This document shows, one piece after another, positions 26,898-35,680 of a stretch of DNA of 64,000 nucleotides. Made by a program: the position numbers and the translations under genes. Positions within the stretch are counted from its first letter, which is position 1; every line of letters begins with the position of its first letter. The DNA lies in contig NZ_PCOY01000004.1 in assembly GCF_002979475.1 (NCBI RefSeq), positions 62,001 to 126,000 on the forward strand. The letters are read 5' to 3'. The notes below the pieces were generated by a model. It saw nothing but the letters and a program-made list of their open reading frames with translations, did not search any database and was not told the origin of the DNA. This DNA is from Microbacterium sp. MYb62. Its GTDB lineage: Bacteria > Actinomycetota > Actinomycetes > Actinomycetales > Microbacteriaceae.

Positions 26898-26911
26898 GGT
26901 CCGCCGCGTCC

Positions 26912-27334
26912 CTATTCCGGGGTTTCGTCCACGAGCCGAAACTCGATATCGAGTACGTCATCAGGGTCGTGGAAACGGATGGTGCCTGAGCGGAACGGAA
27001 CAGCAATCCCGCTCGGCTCAACGTCCCAGTTCCCCTCTGAAGCCTCTTCGAAATCGAAAAGAACTTCGGCATCGTCGCGCACGATGCGCCAGGCTCCAGT
27101 GGCAGTGAAGTCGTTGTCAGCATCCCTGTCTTCGAGGGGATTATAGGACGCGTCAGTGATCGTGAAGGTGCCGTCAGAGCGAATTGACAAGGTGCCGTGA
27201 TCGTCCTCGATAGCGACCCATTCGCCCACCGGTGAAGTGATTTGAGGGCCCGCACAACCGGTGAGGGCGAGGATGGCGGCGATGGTGATGTTCGCAGCTG
27301 TCCAGTTTCGGCGGCGGGAGGATCGTGGCTTCAT
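26912..27334 (-). CDS. Small lipoprotein, copy 2 of a tandem family; candidate immunity protein
   Basis: The 140-residue protein has a lipoprotein signal peptide with lipobox LTGC (Cys27), then a compact beta-rich domain: PVGEWVAIEDDHGTLSIRSD, a TDASYNPL turn, GAWRIVRDDAE and a C-terminal FRSGTIRFHDPDDVLDIEF. By eye it is about 70 % identical to copy 1. I recognise no named family; the layout of short alternating strands resembles small immunity or lipocalin-like domains, which is inference. It follows copy 1 by 24 nt and has its own GGGAG ribosome-binding site. The context behind a WXG-domain protein suggests protection against it. Confidence 0.75.
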   Translation of the reverse strand: MKPRSSRRRNWTAANITIAAILALTGCAGPQITSPVGEWVAIEDDHGTLSIRSDGTFTITDASYNPLEDRDADNDFTATGAWRIVRDDAEVLFDFEEASEGNWDVEPSGIAVPFRSGTIRFHDPDDVLDIEFRLVDETPE

Positions 27335-27358
27335 GGGTGGGGATATCTCCCTGCGGTC

Positions 27359-27781
27359 CTACTCGGAGGTTTCATCCACGAGCCGAAACTCGATATCGAA
27401 CAGCCCCTCCGCATCTTGGAAACGGAGGGTGCCGGAGCGGAACGGGACGAAATAGATGCGAGGTTCGACGTCCCGCGACCCCTGTGATGCCTCTTCAAAA
27501 TCCAAGGCAATCTCGGCGTTGTCGCGTGCGGTGAGCCAAGTGCCCGTGGCGTTGAAGTCGTTGTCAGCGTCTCTGCCCTGGAGCGGGTTGAAGGATGCAT
27601 CGGTCATGGTGAAGGTACCGTCAGGGCGGATGGAGAGGGAGCCGTCGTCGTCGTTGACGGCGACCCACTCGCCGACAGGTGAAGTGATCTGTGGACCCGC
27701 GCAACCCGTCAGAGCGAGGACGGCGGCGATGGTGATGCTCACAGCTGTCAGGTGTTGGCGGCGGGAGGATCGTGGATTCAT
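27359..27781 (-). CDS. Small lipoprotein, copy 1 of a tandem family; candidate immunity protein
   Basis: A 140-residue lipoprotein with lipobox LTGC (Cys27), anchored on the outer face of the membrane. Its mature domain holds SPVGEWVAVNDDDGSLSIRP, TDASFNPLQGRDADNDF, GTWLTARDNAEIALDFEEAS and FRSGTLRFQDAEGLFDIEF. The ATG overlaps the stop of the upstream WXG-domain gene (ATGA), so the two proteins are made together, which is typical of effector/immunity pairs. A longer frame upstream is in the coding region of that gene. It heads a run of four related units, two intact and two decayed. Function is inferred from context only. Confidence 0.78.
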   Translation of the reverse strand: MNPRSSRRQHLTAVSITIAAVLALTGCAGPQITSPVGEWVAVNDDDGSLSIRPDGTFTMTDASFNPLQGRDADNDFNATGTWLTARDNAEIALDFEEASQGSRDVEPRIYFVPFRSGTLRFQDAEGLFDIEFRLVDETSE

Positions 27782-28884
27782 GGGTACACCGTTTCGGTCC
27801 AGACGATGGTTTGGTGATGTGTGGCCCATTCCCCATCCTTAGCATTCGCTTCTGACATGGCCTCGAATACACCGGGGATGTGCGCTCCGCCAGTGCCGGG
27901 GATACGGGTCGCGGAATCGATCGACGTGTCGTTGTTGATCACGTACGTCACCTCAACCCCGCCATCCGGCCGAGGTTCCCCGGCTCGGACTTCGAGGGTG
28001 TAGGAGCCGAGGAAGGATTCGGGCAGGTTCTGGCCGCCGAGAACAGCATCCGCAACCGGGCCTATCGACCTCACGGAGAGGACATTGATCCCGTCGACGC
28101 CCAGCACCCACGGTTGATCGCTGATCGACCGATCATAGATTCCAACCTTCTGCGAGGTGAGAATGCCACCGCGTATGTCGTCGAGTACGTGCTCCCGTGT
28201 CGCGGCGATGTGTGCGCTGCGCATGAGGGTCTGCACGAAGATTTCGTCATCGGTGAGGACTGCACCGCGTTCATCACCTTTCATGAAACTCCCGAACAGG
28301 CCCAACACCTGCCTGTTTGTCGCGTCCCTCCGGGTTCCGGTGATCGGATCGGCGGTGCAGTCCAGATCACCCCACCCGACCGAGGCCGCCGTCGCGAGCG
28401 AAACCGCGAGGCTCCGATCAGCCGCTTCGCGGTCGACCGCGAGTTTCTTCAGGGCTGTTGCGGCTGTGCTGGCGGTGGTGAGGGCTTGTTGCTCGGCAGC
28501 GAAACGGTCCCCGGACTCACCACTGAAGGGCACGTCGTTGATCACCCCGCTCAGCGCCACCTGTGCAGCTGCGAGGTCTTCTTTCAGAGGTTCGGCGAGC
28601 CGGGCGATCTCCGCCACGGCATCCCCGTACGTGAGGATCGCCTTCCGTGCGGTGGTCATCGCCTCAGTCGAGTCATGAAGGCGGGTGTGGAATTCCTCGA
28701 GGCGTGCGCGGAACGCGTCCGCGCTGCGCCCGGTCCACGCATCGTCGAGATCGCGCAGGATCATCGACACCGTGTCCTGGGCATCGGCCAGATCGACCAA
28801 CTGCCCATCGACCCATGTGACAGCGGTGCCGCACGCGTGAGGACCACCCGCCCCGGGATCCAGGTCCGTCCAGTTCGCGGTCAT
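27778..28884 (-). CDS. WXG-domain protein with unrecognised C-terminus; candidate type VII secreted effector
   Basis: A 368-residue protein without signal peptide or membrane helix. Residues ~25-110 are helical with a WXG turn (Trp50-Thr-Gly52 in DDAWTGRSADAFRARL), as in WXG100/LXG substrates of ESX-type secretion. More helix follows to ~165. The C-terminal part, especially the last ~90 residues (VRAGEPRPDGGVEVTYVINN, DSATRIPGTGG, IVWTETV), is beta-rich and could be a toxin or binding domain; I do not recognise it. It overlaps the WXG100-sized gene upstream and the lipoprotein gene downstream by 4 nt each. No ESX machinery is in the window. Confidence 0.72.
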   Translation of the reverse strand: MTANWTDLDPGAGGPHACGTAVTWVDGQLVDLADAQDTVSMILRDLDDAWTGRSADAFRARLEEFHTRLHDSTEAMTTARKAILTYGDAVAEIARLAEPLKEDLAAAQVALSGVINDVPFSGESGDRFAAEQQALTTASTAATALKKLAVDREAADRSLAVSLATAASVGWGDLDCTADPITGTRRDATNRQVLGLFGSFMKGDERGAVLTDDEIFVQTLMRSAHIAATREHVLDDIRGGILTSQKVGIYDRSISDQPWVLGVDGINVLSVRSIGPVADAVLGGQNLPESFLGSYTLEVRAGEPRPDGGVEVTYVINNDTSIDSATRIPGTGGAHIPGVFEAMSEANAKDGEWATHHQTIVWTETVYP

Positions 28885-29171
28885 CGCCCCAGAGCCCCGA
28901 TCGACATCGCGAGAGAGTCGAGGTGAGCCTGTTCCGTGGACAGGAAGTCAGCCAACGTCGCATCCACGCCGTCAGCGAGCGCGGTACTCGTGAGGATGAG
29001 AAACTCGAGTACATCCGACCACCCGCTCGCGAACACCTCCGCCGCGGACGTGACAAGGTCACTCCTCAGCGCAGACAGATCGAGGCCCGACGAACGTCCG
29101 GCATTGAGCTCGTGGAGCGACGAAGCCGCAGTACCGATCGTCTCAAAATCGACGTGAATACGCGTATCCAT
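28881..29171 (-). CDS. WXG100-sized helical protein (96 aa), probable secretion partner
   Basis: At 96 residues this is the size of an ESAT-6/WXG100 protein and is predicted all-helical. A central GWSDVLEF replaces the canonical W-x-G turn and lies where the hairpin bend should be. Such proteins pair with WXG/LXG effectors for export. The ATG at 29171 follows a GGGGGGAT ribosome-binding site; the 24-residue extension to 29243 is not family-like and is left out. The stop overlaps the ATG of the large WXG-domain gene. The 123 nt upstream, back to the pmt stop, must hold the operon promoter, but I see no clear hexamers. Confidence 0.72.
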   Translation of the reverse strand: MDTRIHVDFETIGTAASSLHELNAGRSSGLDLSALRSDLVTSAAEVFASGWSDVLEFLILTSTALADGVDATLADFLSTEQAHLDSLAMSIGALGR

Positions 29172-29294
29172 GCAATCCCCCCGGATCATCAGCCGCTCGA
29201 CGATCGTATTCGGCACCTGGCGGAGAAAGCCGTCAGGCGGCACGAAATCGGTGTTGATATCTCGGTATGGGATCTTGGCGTCGCGCCGGTGGAT

Positions 29295-30848
29295 TCACAC
29301 CCAGCCGGGTAGCCAGTTGTGCAGCAGCCAGAAGTCGTACGGGACGCTCATGCCCGTCCACAGGGGCAGGAAGAACGCCGACACCAGCACCACGAACGCG
29401 AGGTAGATCATCACCGTGCGCTCGCCGGACTGCCGGCGGTACAGCGGATCCTCGCGTTTCCCGGCGATGATACGCAGCGTCATCGCCAGCGCGATCACGA
29501 GGAACGGCATCATCACGACCGTGTAGAACTGGAAGATCGTGCGGTCGGGGAACATCAGCCAAGGCACGTAGGTGACGGCGAGCCCGACCAGGGGCACGCT
29601 CAGCTCGGGGCCGACGGACTGCCGCGAGATCCACCCGCGCACGACGCGGTACAGGAGGTACACGGCGGCCGCGACGCCGCCGTACCAGACCAGCGGATTC
29701 GGGACGGCGGAGATCACGCCGATGCAGTGGTCGGTGCCGCAGCCCGAGGGGTCGGAGTCGACCCAGACCGCGGTCGGACGCAGCAGGAACGGCCATTCCC
29801 ATGCCGGGCTCGCGTAGGGGTGCCCGCGGTTGAGGCCGACGTGGAAGCCGAGCATGGACTCGTGGTATTTCCAGAGTGCGATCAGCGGTTTCGCGTCGCT
29901 CTGCCGGTCGTAGCCTCCTGCGGTCACGAGCCAGCCCGTCCAGCTGAGCAGGTAGACACCGAGGGCGGGGAAGACCAGCAGGACGAACGAGACGGGCCCC
30001 TGGCGGAACGCGGCCGCCGTCGGCCAGAGGACCACGCCCGCGCGGCGCCTGGCCAGCGCGTCGGTGACGACGACGTACAGGCCGAAGCCCGCGAGCACGT
30101 AGAGTCCGGACCACTTCACAGCGGAGGCCGCTCCCAGCGCGACTCCCGCGGCGACGAGCCACGGACGGCGCCACAGGATCGGGCCCCAGAACGGCTCGGG
30201 GTCATCCGGGTCGCGCCGCTCGAGCACCGGGATGGTGCGCTGCCGGTCGATCAGCACGAACAGCACGCCCAGCAGCACGAAGAACGTCAGGATGCCGTCG
30301 AGCAGGGCGATACGGCTCATCACGATGCTGAGGCCGTCGATCGCCAGCAGCGAGCCGGCAACGCTCGCGACCACCACGGATCCGCTCAGGCGTCGCGCGA
30401 TCAGATACACCAGCAGCACCGATCCCGCTCCCAGCACTGCCGTGGCCAGACGCCACCCGCCACTGTTGTCGGGGCCGCCGATCGCCATCCCGAGCGCGAT
30501 GAGCCACTTGCCCAGCGGCGGATGCACGATGAAAGAGCCCTGCTCGGAGAGCGGCAGCTCCTGCAGCGTGACGAACGCGTCGTTGGCGTTCTCGCCCCAC
30601 GTCCCCTCGTAGCCGAGCGTCCACAGCGACCACGCATCCTTGACGTAGTAGGTCTCGTCGAAGGCCAGCTGGTGCGGGTGCCCGACGTTCACCAGGCGCA
30701 GCAGCGCGGCCGCGGCCGTGATGAGCAAGGGGGCGAGCCACCGGATCGCACGACCCCAGTCGGGGGCGTGCAGCAGGCGATCGCGGAGCTGCCCGTAGCG
30801 CGTCAGCCGCTCCTCGGGAGCTGGCAGCAGGGGCACGGGCGCGGTCAC
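29295..30848 (-). CDS. pmt: Dolichyl/polyprenyl-phosphate-mannose protein mannosyltransferase (Pmt)
   Basis: The 517-residue polytopic membrane enzyme transfers mannose from polyprenyl-phosphomannose to Ser/Thr of exported proteins. It shows the GT39 pattern: a first helix, then the loop with HPHQLAFDETYYVKDAW (family Asp-Glu pair near residue 80), the HPPLGKWLIALGM motif near 130 and about ten further helices. In actinobacteria this gene typically faces rsmI, as here. The GTG start at 30848 lies 6 nt after TAGGCT, and a matching leaderless box for rsmI lies 38 nt away. Confidence 0.93.
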   Translation of the reverse strand: MTAPVPLLPAPEERLTRYGQLRDRLLHAPDWGRAIRWLAPLLITAAAALLRLVNVGHPHQLAFDETYYVKDAWSLWTLGYEGTWGENANDAFVTLQELPLSEQGSFIVHPPLGKWLIALGMAIGGPDNSGGWRLATAVLGAGSVLLVYLIARRLSGSVVVASVAGSLLAIDGLSIVMSRIALLDGILTFFVLLGVLFVLIDRQRTIPVLERRDPDDPEPFWGPILWRRPWLVAAGVALGAASAVKWSGLYVLAGFGLYVVVTDALARRRAGVVLWPTAAAFRQGPVSFVLLVFPALGVYLLSWTGWLVTAGGYDRQSDAKPLIALWKYHESMLGFHVGLNRGHPYASPAWEWPFLLRPTAVWVDSDPSGCGTDHCIGVISAVPNPLVWYGGVAAAVYLLYRVVRGWISRQSVGPELSVPLVGLAVTYVPWLMFPDRTIFQFYTVVMMPFLVIALAMTLRIIAGKREDPLYRRQSGERTVMIYLAFVVLVSAFFLPLWTGMSVPYDFWLLHNWLPGWV

Positions 30849-30854
30849 CGCTCC

Positions 30855-30860
30855 AGCCTA
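30855..30860 (-). promoter_or_regulatory. Leaderless -10 box of pmt
   Basis: TAGGCT, then 6 nt, then GTG at 30848. Confidence 0.65.
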
Positions 30861-30898
30861 GACAACGAGCCTTCTCCGTCCGCCGTATCCTGCCCGCA

Positions 30899-30904
30899 TA
30901 AGCT
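30899..30904 (+). promoter_or_regulatory. Leaderless -10 box of rsmI
   Basis: TAAGCT, then 6 nt, then GTG at 30911; divergent from the pmt box. Confidence 0.65.
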
Positions 30905-30910
30905 GGGCGG

Positions 30911-31738
30911 GTGATCATCCTCGCCGCCACTCCGATCGGAAACCTCGGCGACGCGTCGCGGCGCCTCGTGGAGGTGCTCGAGAACGCCGAGGTCGTCGTC
31001 GCTGAAGACACCCGCACCACGCAGCGTCTGCTGAAGGCGCTGCAGATCGACAACCGCCCTCGCCTGATCGCCCTGCACGACCACAACGAGAAGCAGAAGG
31101 CTGCGGAGCTGGCGGCCCTCGCGGCGGAGACCGACATCGTGGTGATGAGCGATGCCGGGATGCCCACCGTGAGCGACCCCGGCTACGGGCTGGTCGCCGA
31201 GGCTGTCGCCCAGGGCGTCACCGTGACCGCGATCCCCGGTCCGAGTGCGGTGCTGATGGCCCTCGCGATCTCGGGGCTGCCCACCGATCGGTTCACGTTC
31301 GAGGGCTTCCTGCCGCGCAAGCCGGGGGAGCGGCGCTCGACGCTCCGTGCCCTGGCCGCCGAACCCCGCACGATGGTCTTCTTCGAATCGCCCGCCCGTC
31401 TCGCGAGCGCGCTCGCCGACATGGGGGCGGCCTTCGGCGACGAGCGGCGGATCGCCGTGTGCCGCGAGCTCACGAAGTTCTACGAGGAGGTGCGTCGCGG
31501 CACGGCTCCCGAGCTGGTCGCCTGGGCCGAAAACGGCGTGAAGGGCGAGATCGTGGTCGTCGTCGAGGGGGCGACGCGCCGAGACGCCTCCCCGGAGGAC
31601 GCCCTCGCCCAGGTGCAGAAGCTCGTCGCCGACGGCATCCGGCTGAAGGATGCCGCCTCGGAGGTCGCGGCTCTCACCGGCCTCTCCTCCCGCGACCTCT
31701 ATCAGGCGGCTCTCGCCGCACGCTCCGGAGGAGCGTGA
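30911..31738 (+). CDS. rsmI: 16S rRNA (cytidine1402-2'-O)-methyltransferase
   Basis: The 275-residue product is a tetrapyrrole-methylase-fold (SAM-dependent) enzyme that 2'-O-methylates C1402 in the decoding centre of 16S rRNA. Family landmarks are LAATPIGNLGDASRR at the start, VVAEDTRTTQRLL near 32, MSDAGMPTVSDPGYGLV near 78, AIPGPSAVLMAL near 103 and FEGFLPRKPGERR near 127. The gene is divergent from pmt. A GGAGGAG ribosome-binding site at its very end serves the following LacI gene. Confidence 0.95.
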   Translation: MIILAATPIGNLGDASRRLVEVLENAEVVVAEDTRTTQRLLKALQIDNRPRLIALHDHNEKQKAAELAALAAETDIVVMSDAGMPTVSDPGYGLVAEAVAQGVTVTAIPGPSAVLMALAISGLPTDRFTFEGFLPRKPGERRSTLRALAAEPRTMVFFESPARLASALADMGAAFGDERRIAVCRELTKFYEEVRRGTAPELVAWAENGVKGEIVVVVEGATRRDASPEDALAQVQKLVADGIRLKDAASEVAALTGLSSRDLYQAALAARSGGA

Positions 31739-31740
31739 CC

Positions 31741-32847
31741 GTGAGCAAGGCGGCGACCGTGTACGACGTGGCCGATCGGGCCGGCGTCTCGATCGCCACC
31801 GTCTCGCGCGTGCTGCGCTCGCCGGATGCGGTGCGTCCGGTCACTCGTGAGCGCGTGCTCGACGCCGTGTCCGCGCTCGGGTACGTCCCGAGCGGCAGCG
31901 CCCGTGGACTCGCCGAGCGCCGTACGGGGGTGCTCGGTCTGTACTTCCCGGGGTTCGATGCCGCCGAGGACGCTCCGGCCCTCGACGTGCTCTCGGCTGC
32001 CGGTGCGGATGCGCCCCCGTTCGCGATCTTCCGCGACGAGACGGACGCCGAGGGCGAGCACACCTCGATGCTGTTCCTCGACGAGGTGCTGCGCGGCGCG
32101 GAGCTGGAGGCATGGAAGCAGGGCTTCGTGCTCATGGTCGGCGTCGGGCGCGACGACCCCGACCGCTCCACCGTGCGCGACATGGCCGGCCGCGTCGACG
32201 GGCTCATGGTGCTCGCGCGCAGCGTGCCGGACGACGTGCTGGCGCGACTCGCCCGGCGCATCCCGGTGGTGGTGCTCTCCGGCCCGCCGCGCGGCGACCA
32301 CTACGACCACGTCACGGTGAGCAACGCCGAGGCGATGGCCGAGCTGACCAGGCACGTGCTCGCGCAGGTGGGGGATGGGCGGCTCGCCTTCCTCGCGGGG
32401 CCCGAAGACTCGCCGGACGGCCTGCAGCGCTGGGACGGATTCGCCGCCGCCGTGAAGGCGGCGGGCGGGTCGATCGATGACGTGACCGTGTTGCGCGGGG
32501 ATTTCACGCGGGCATCCGGCCGCCGGGCGGCCGAGGAGCTGGTCGGCTCGGGCGTGCCGGCAGCCCTCATCGCGGCGAACGATCAGATGGCTCTCGGTGC
32601 GCTCGACGTGCTCCGCGGCGCCGGGATCCGCGTGCCGACCGACGTGCTCGTCACGGGCTTCGACGGCATCGAGGCGGCGGCGCTGTCCCGCCCGCCCCTG
32701 ACCACGATCCGCCAGCCGATGATCGACCTCGGCCGGGCCGCGGTGCAGGTGCTCGCGCGACGCCTGGAGAACCCGGACGCCGACCCCGTGGTCGCACGTC
32801 TGCCCCTGCAGATCCTGCTGCGCGAGAGCTCGCAGCGCCCTTCCTGA
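31741..32847 (+). CDS. LacI-family transcriptional regulator
   Basis: A 368-residue repressor. The N-terminal helix-turn-helix is classical (TVYDVADRAGVSIATVSRVL, residues ~6-25, with the hinge near 50-60), followed by a periplasmic-binding-protein-like effector domain ending in TTIRQPMIDLGRAAVQVL. An in-frame GTG at 31735 overlaps the rsmI stop, but GGAGGAG at 31727-31733 is correctly spaced for GTG 31741. A LacI-type palindrome lies 50 nt downstream in the promoter of the sugar transporter operon, so this protein most likely represses the transporter and beta-glucosidase and is relieved by an oligosaccharide or glucoside. Confidence 0.92.
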   Translation: MSKAATVYDVADRAGVSIATVSRVLRSPDAVRPVTRERVLDAVSALGYVPSGSARGLAERRTGVLGLYFPGFDAAEDAPALDVLSAAGADAPPFAIFRDETDAEGEHTSMLFLDEVLRGAELEAWKQGFVLMVGVGRDDPDRSTVRDMAGRVDGLMVLARSVPDDVLARLARRIPVVVLSGPPRGDHYDHVTVSNAEAMAELTRHVLAQVGDGRLAFLAGPEDSPDGLQRWDGFAAAVKAAGGSIDDVTVLRGDFTRASGRRAAEELVGSGVPAALIAANDQMALGALDVLRGAGIRVPTDVLVTGFDGIEAAALSRPPLTTIRQPMIDLGRAAVQVLARRLENPDADPVVARLPLQILLRESSQRPS

Positions 32848-32884
32848 CCGCGCCGACGCATCCGGATGCATCGGCGTCAAGGGG

Positions 32885-32914
32885 TTGCGATCTCAAAATG
32901 TATGCGCTTACAAT
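32885..32914 (+). promoter_or_regulatory. Promoter of the oligosaccharide transporter operon
   Basis: TTGCGA (32885-32890) and TACAAT (32909-32914) are separated by 18 nt. The LacI-type operator overlaps the spacer and the -10 box. The leader to ATG 33024 is about 100 nt. Confidence 0.6.
32899..32912. promoter_or_regulatory. LacI-family operator
   Basis: TGTATGCGCTTACA is a 14-bp palindrome with the central CG of LacI-family sites; 6 of 7 half-site positions are symmetric. It sits on the -10 region of the transporter promoter, so bound repressor would block initiation. Confidence 0.75.
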
Positions 32915-33023
32915 CACTGAGGCGGCGCAAGTCGCCCTGAGACGGCACAGGCCGTGCGGGTGTTCCAGCTCCGGTGATCCGGGGAGGGACGCCCTTCATG
33001 ACAGAGACGACATGAGGTGGCAG

Positions 33024-34703
33024 ATGTCAGGTGGCAGAGAGCCGAGAGGTCGATGGGCCCGGCGCTGGCGCAGAGCGGCGATCGTGGGTCTGGCGGCGGC
33101 CGCGGTCGCACTGAGCGGCTGCAGCATCCAGATCACATCCCAACCCGATCCATCGATCGGCGACGACACGATGCTGATCAACGCCGACAAGGGCAACCCG
33201 TTCTTCACCAAGAACTTCAACCCGTATCTCACCAACACGCGCACGGCGTCGCGGTGGATCTACGAGCCGCTGATCCTGATCAACCCGCTCGACGGCACGC
33301 AGAACCCCTGGCTCGCCTCGGAGTGGGCCCAGCCCGACGCCCGCACGATCGTCATGACCATCCGCGACGACGTGAAGTGGAGCGACGGGGAAGACCTGAC
33401 GCCCGAGGACGTGGCGTTCACGTTCCAGCTGTTGAAGGACAACCCGGCGCTCGACATCAAGGGCGCGTGGCAGCACCTGGAGAGCGTCGAGACCGAGGGT
33501 GACGACGTCATCCTGCATCTGAAGACCGAGGATGCTCCGTCGCTGCCGATCCTCGGGCAGACCATGATCGTGCCGGAGCACCTCTGGGCCGATGTGAAGG
33601 ATCCCGCCACGTACCGCAACGAGACGCCGGTCGGGACGGGGCCGTTCGTCCTCGGCAACTACAACGACCAGCAGTACTCGATGGACAAGAACGCCGACTA
33701 CTGGCAGGCCGACAAGATCGAGATCGAGCACATCGTCCTCCCCTCGACCAACTCGCAGCTCGACACGGTGAGCCGCGGCTACGACTGGGCGTACTCGTTC
33801 ATCTCCGATGTCGAGGGCACCTGGGGCGCCGCGAGTCCGGACAACAAGTGGTGGTTCCCGCCGGGCGGTGTGATCGCCCTGATGCCGAACCTCGAGGTCG
33901 CCCCCTTCGACGACGTGAACGTGCGCCGAGGCATCGCGCTCTCCCTCGACCGCGAGGAGATCGCCGAGACCGCCTCCGAGGGGTACATGAAGCCGGCCGG
34001 CCAGACCGGACTGATCCTCCCGAACCAGGAGGAGTACCTCGACCCGAGCATCCCCGATCAGGGCATGATCACGCAGGACGCGGATGCCGCCCTCGCGGCC
34101 TTCGAGAAGGCGGGTTACACCCTCGACGGCGACCGGCTCGTGAACGCCGACGGCGAGCAGCTGGAGTTCGCCCTCACCACAGCCAACGGCTTCACCGACT
34201 GGACCAGGGCCGCGCAGACCGTGCGCAGCCAGCTCGCCGAGGTCGGCGTGAAGGTCACGCTCAAGCTTCCGCAGCCCGCGGGGTATCAGAGCGCGATCAG
34301 CAACGGCGACTTCGAGATGGCGATCGGAGGCATGGGCAACGGCGATGTCTACCAGGCCTACAACAACCTCCTCTCGAGCGAGTTCTACGTGCCGTCCGGC
34401 GAGACGACGGCGAACAACTTCGAGCGCTATCGCTCGGACAAGGCCGACGCACTGCTCGCGGAGTACCGCGAGACCGTCGACACCGCCCGTCAGGCCGAGA
34501 TCGTCAAAGAGCTGCAGGGCATCGTCTACGACGAGCTGCCCGTGATCGGCCTCTACTACGGCGGCATCTGGGGCCTGTTCAACGACGCCAAGTTCACGGG
34601 CTGGCCGAGTGAGGAAGATCCCTACATGATCCCGCAGAACTACGACTCCGCGCCGCTGGGCATCTTCACGCGGCTCGAGCGAGTGAAGGAGGACGACAAG
34701 TGA
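33024..34703 (+). CDS. ABC transporter substrate-binding lipoprotein (SBP family 5), probably oligosaccharide-binding
   Basis: A 559-residue lipoprotein with an unusually Arg-rich n-region, a hydrophobic core and lipobox LSGC (Cys33). The mature part has the family-5 fold. This family binds peptides but also beta-linked oligosaccharides, as in Thermotoga, and here the operon carries a LacI repressor and a GH1 beta-glucosidase, so a beta-glucoside or cello-oligosaccharide is the best guess. ATG 33024 is chosen because GAGGTGG lies 4 nt upstream; ATG 33012 is a weaker alternative. The following permease start overlaps its stop. Confidence 0.88.
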   Translation: MSGGREPRGRWARRWRRAAIVGLAAAAVALSGCSIQITSQPDPSIGDDTMLINADKGNPFFTKNFNPYLTNTRTASRWIYEPLILINPLDGTQNPWLASEWAQPDARTIVMTIRDDVKWSDGEDLTPEDVAFTFQLLKDNPALDIKGAWQHLESVETEGDDVILHLKTEDAPSLPILGQTMIVPEHLWADVKDPATYRNETPVGTGPFVLGNYNDQQYSMDKNADYWQADKIEIEHIVLPSTNSQLDTVSRGYDWAYSFISDVEGTWGAASPDNKWWFPPGGVIALMPNLEVAPFDDVNVRRGIALSLDREEIAETASEGYMKPAGQTGLILPNQEEYLDPSIPDQGMITQDADAALAAFEKAGYTLDGDRLVNADGEQLEFALTTANGFTDWTRAAQTVRSQLAEVGVKVTLKLPQPAGYQSAISNGDFEMAIGGMGNGDVYQAYNNLLSSEFYVPSGETTANNFERYRSDKADALLAEYRETVDTARQAEIVKELQGIVYDELPVIGLYYGGIWGLFNDAKFTGWPSEEDPYMIPQNYDSAPLGIFTRLERVKEDDK

Positions 34704-35680
34704 AGTACGTGCTCCAGAAGTTCGGCCTGTTCGTGCTCACCCTGTGGGCCGCGGTCACCCTGAACTTCTTCCTCCCGCGCATGATGCCGGGATCTCCGGC
34801 GGATGCCGCCATCGCCAAGCTCTCGCAGAACGGACCGGTGTCGGATGCCACCCGGGCCGCCATCGAGGCGCAGCTGGGTGTGCCGACCGGGTCGCTGTGG
34901 GACCAGTACGTGGCCTACCTCGGCCAGGTCGTCCGCCTCGACTTCGGCGTCTCGTACACCTTCTATCCGCAGTCGGTGTCGAGCATGGTGTCGACGGCCC
35001 TGCCGTACACGATCGGACTCGTCGGCATCGTCACGATCCTCGCGTTCGTCATCGGCACGCTGATCGGCGTCGCAGCCGCGTGGCGCCGCGGCACCTGGCT
35101 CGACACACTGCCGACGCTGACCGGCTCGTTCCTCAGCACGTTCCCGTACTTCTGGACCGCGCTGCTGCTGCTGTTCTTCTTCGGCTACGTGCTGCACTGG
35201 TTCCCGACGACGGGCGCCTACTCCGCCACGACGACCCCCGGGTTCACCTGGGAGTTCCTCGGCGACCTTCTGAGCCACGCGTTCCTCCCCGCGCTGACGA
35301 TCCTGCTCACCTCGCTCGGGGGCTGGATCATCGGGATGCGCAACGCGATGATCAACACGCTCGGCGAGGACTACATCACGTTCGGCGAGGCGAACGGCCT
35401 GCACGGCCGGACGATCGCCCTCCGCTATGCGGCACGCAACGCGATCCTGCCGAACCTCACCGGATTCGGGCTCACGCTCGGCGGTGTGGTCGGCGGATCG
35501 ATCCTCGTGGAGCAGGTCTTCGGGTATCCGGGCATCGGGTATCTGCTGTTCAACGCCGTGATCGGGCAGGACTACCCGCTCATGCAGGCGCTCTTCCTGA
35601 TGATCACCGTGAGCGTGCTCATCGCCAACTTCCTCGTTGACATCCTGTACGGGGTACTCGACCCAAGGACCCGCCGATGA
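34700..35680 (+). CDS. ABC transporter permease, DppB/OppB-like
   Basis: The 326-residue membrane subunit has an N-terminal helix (KFGLFVLTLWAAVTLNFFLP), the RMMPGSPADAA segment, and later helices with the EAA-like cytoplasmic loop GEANGLHGRTIALRYAARNA. The VFGYPGIGYLLFNAV signature lies near residue 275. It forms the translocation channel with the next gene. It overlaps both neighbours by 4 nt, so its expression is tied to the binding protein. Confidence 0.92.
   Translation: MKYVLQKFGLFVLTLWAAVTLNFFLPRMMPGSPADAAIAKLSQNGPVSDATRAAIEAQLGVPTGSLWDQYVAYLGQVVRLDFGVSYTFYPQSVSSMVSTALPYTIGLVGIVTILAFVIGTLIGVAAAWRRGTWLDTLPTLTGSFLSTFPYFWTALLLLFFFGYVLHWFPTTGAYSATTTPGFTWEFLGDLLSHAFLPALTILLTSLGGWIIGMRNAMINTLGEDYITFGEANGLHGRTIALRYAARNAILPNLTGFGLTLGGVVGGSILVEQVFGYPGIGYLLFNAVIGQDYPLMQALFLMITVSVLIANFLVDILYGVLDPRTRR

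Noticed and set aside
26652..29294. Genomic island or prophage remnant
   Set aside because: The sequence looks somewhat less GC-rich, but there is no integrase, transposase, tRNA target or flanking repeat.
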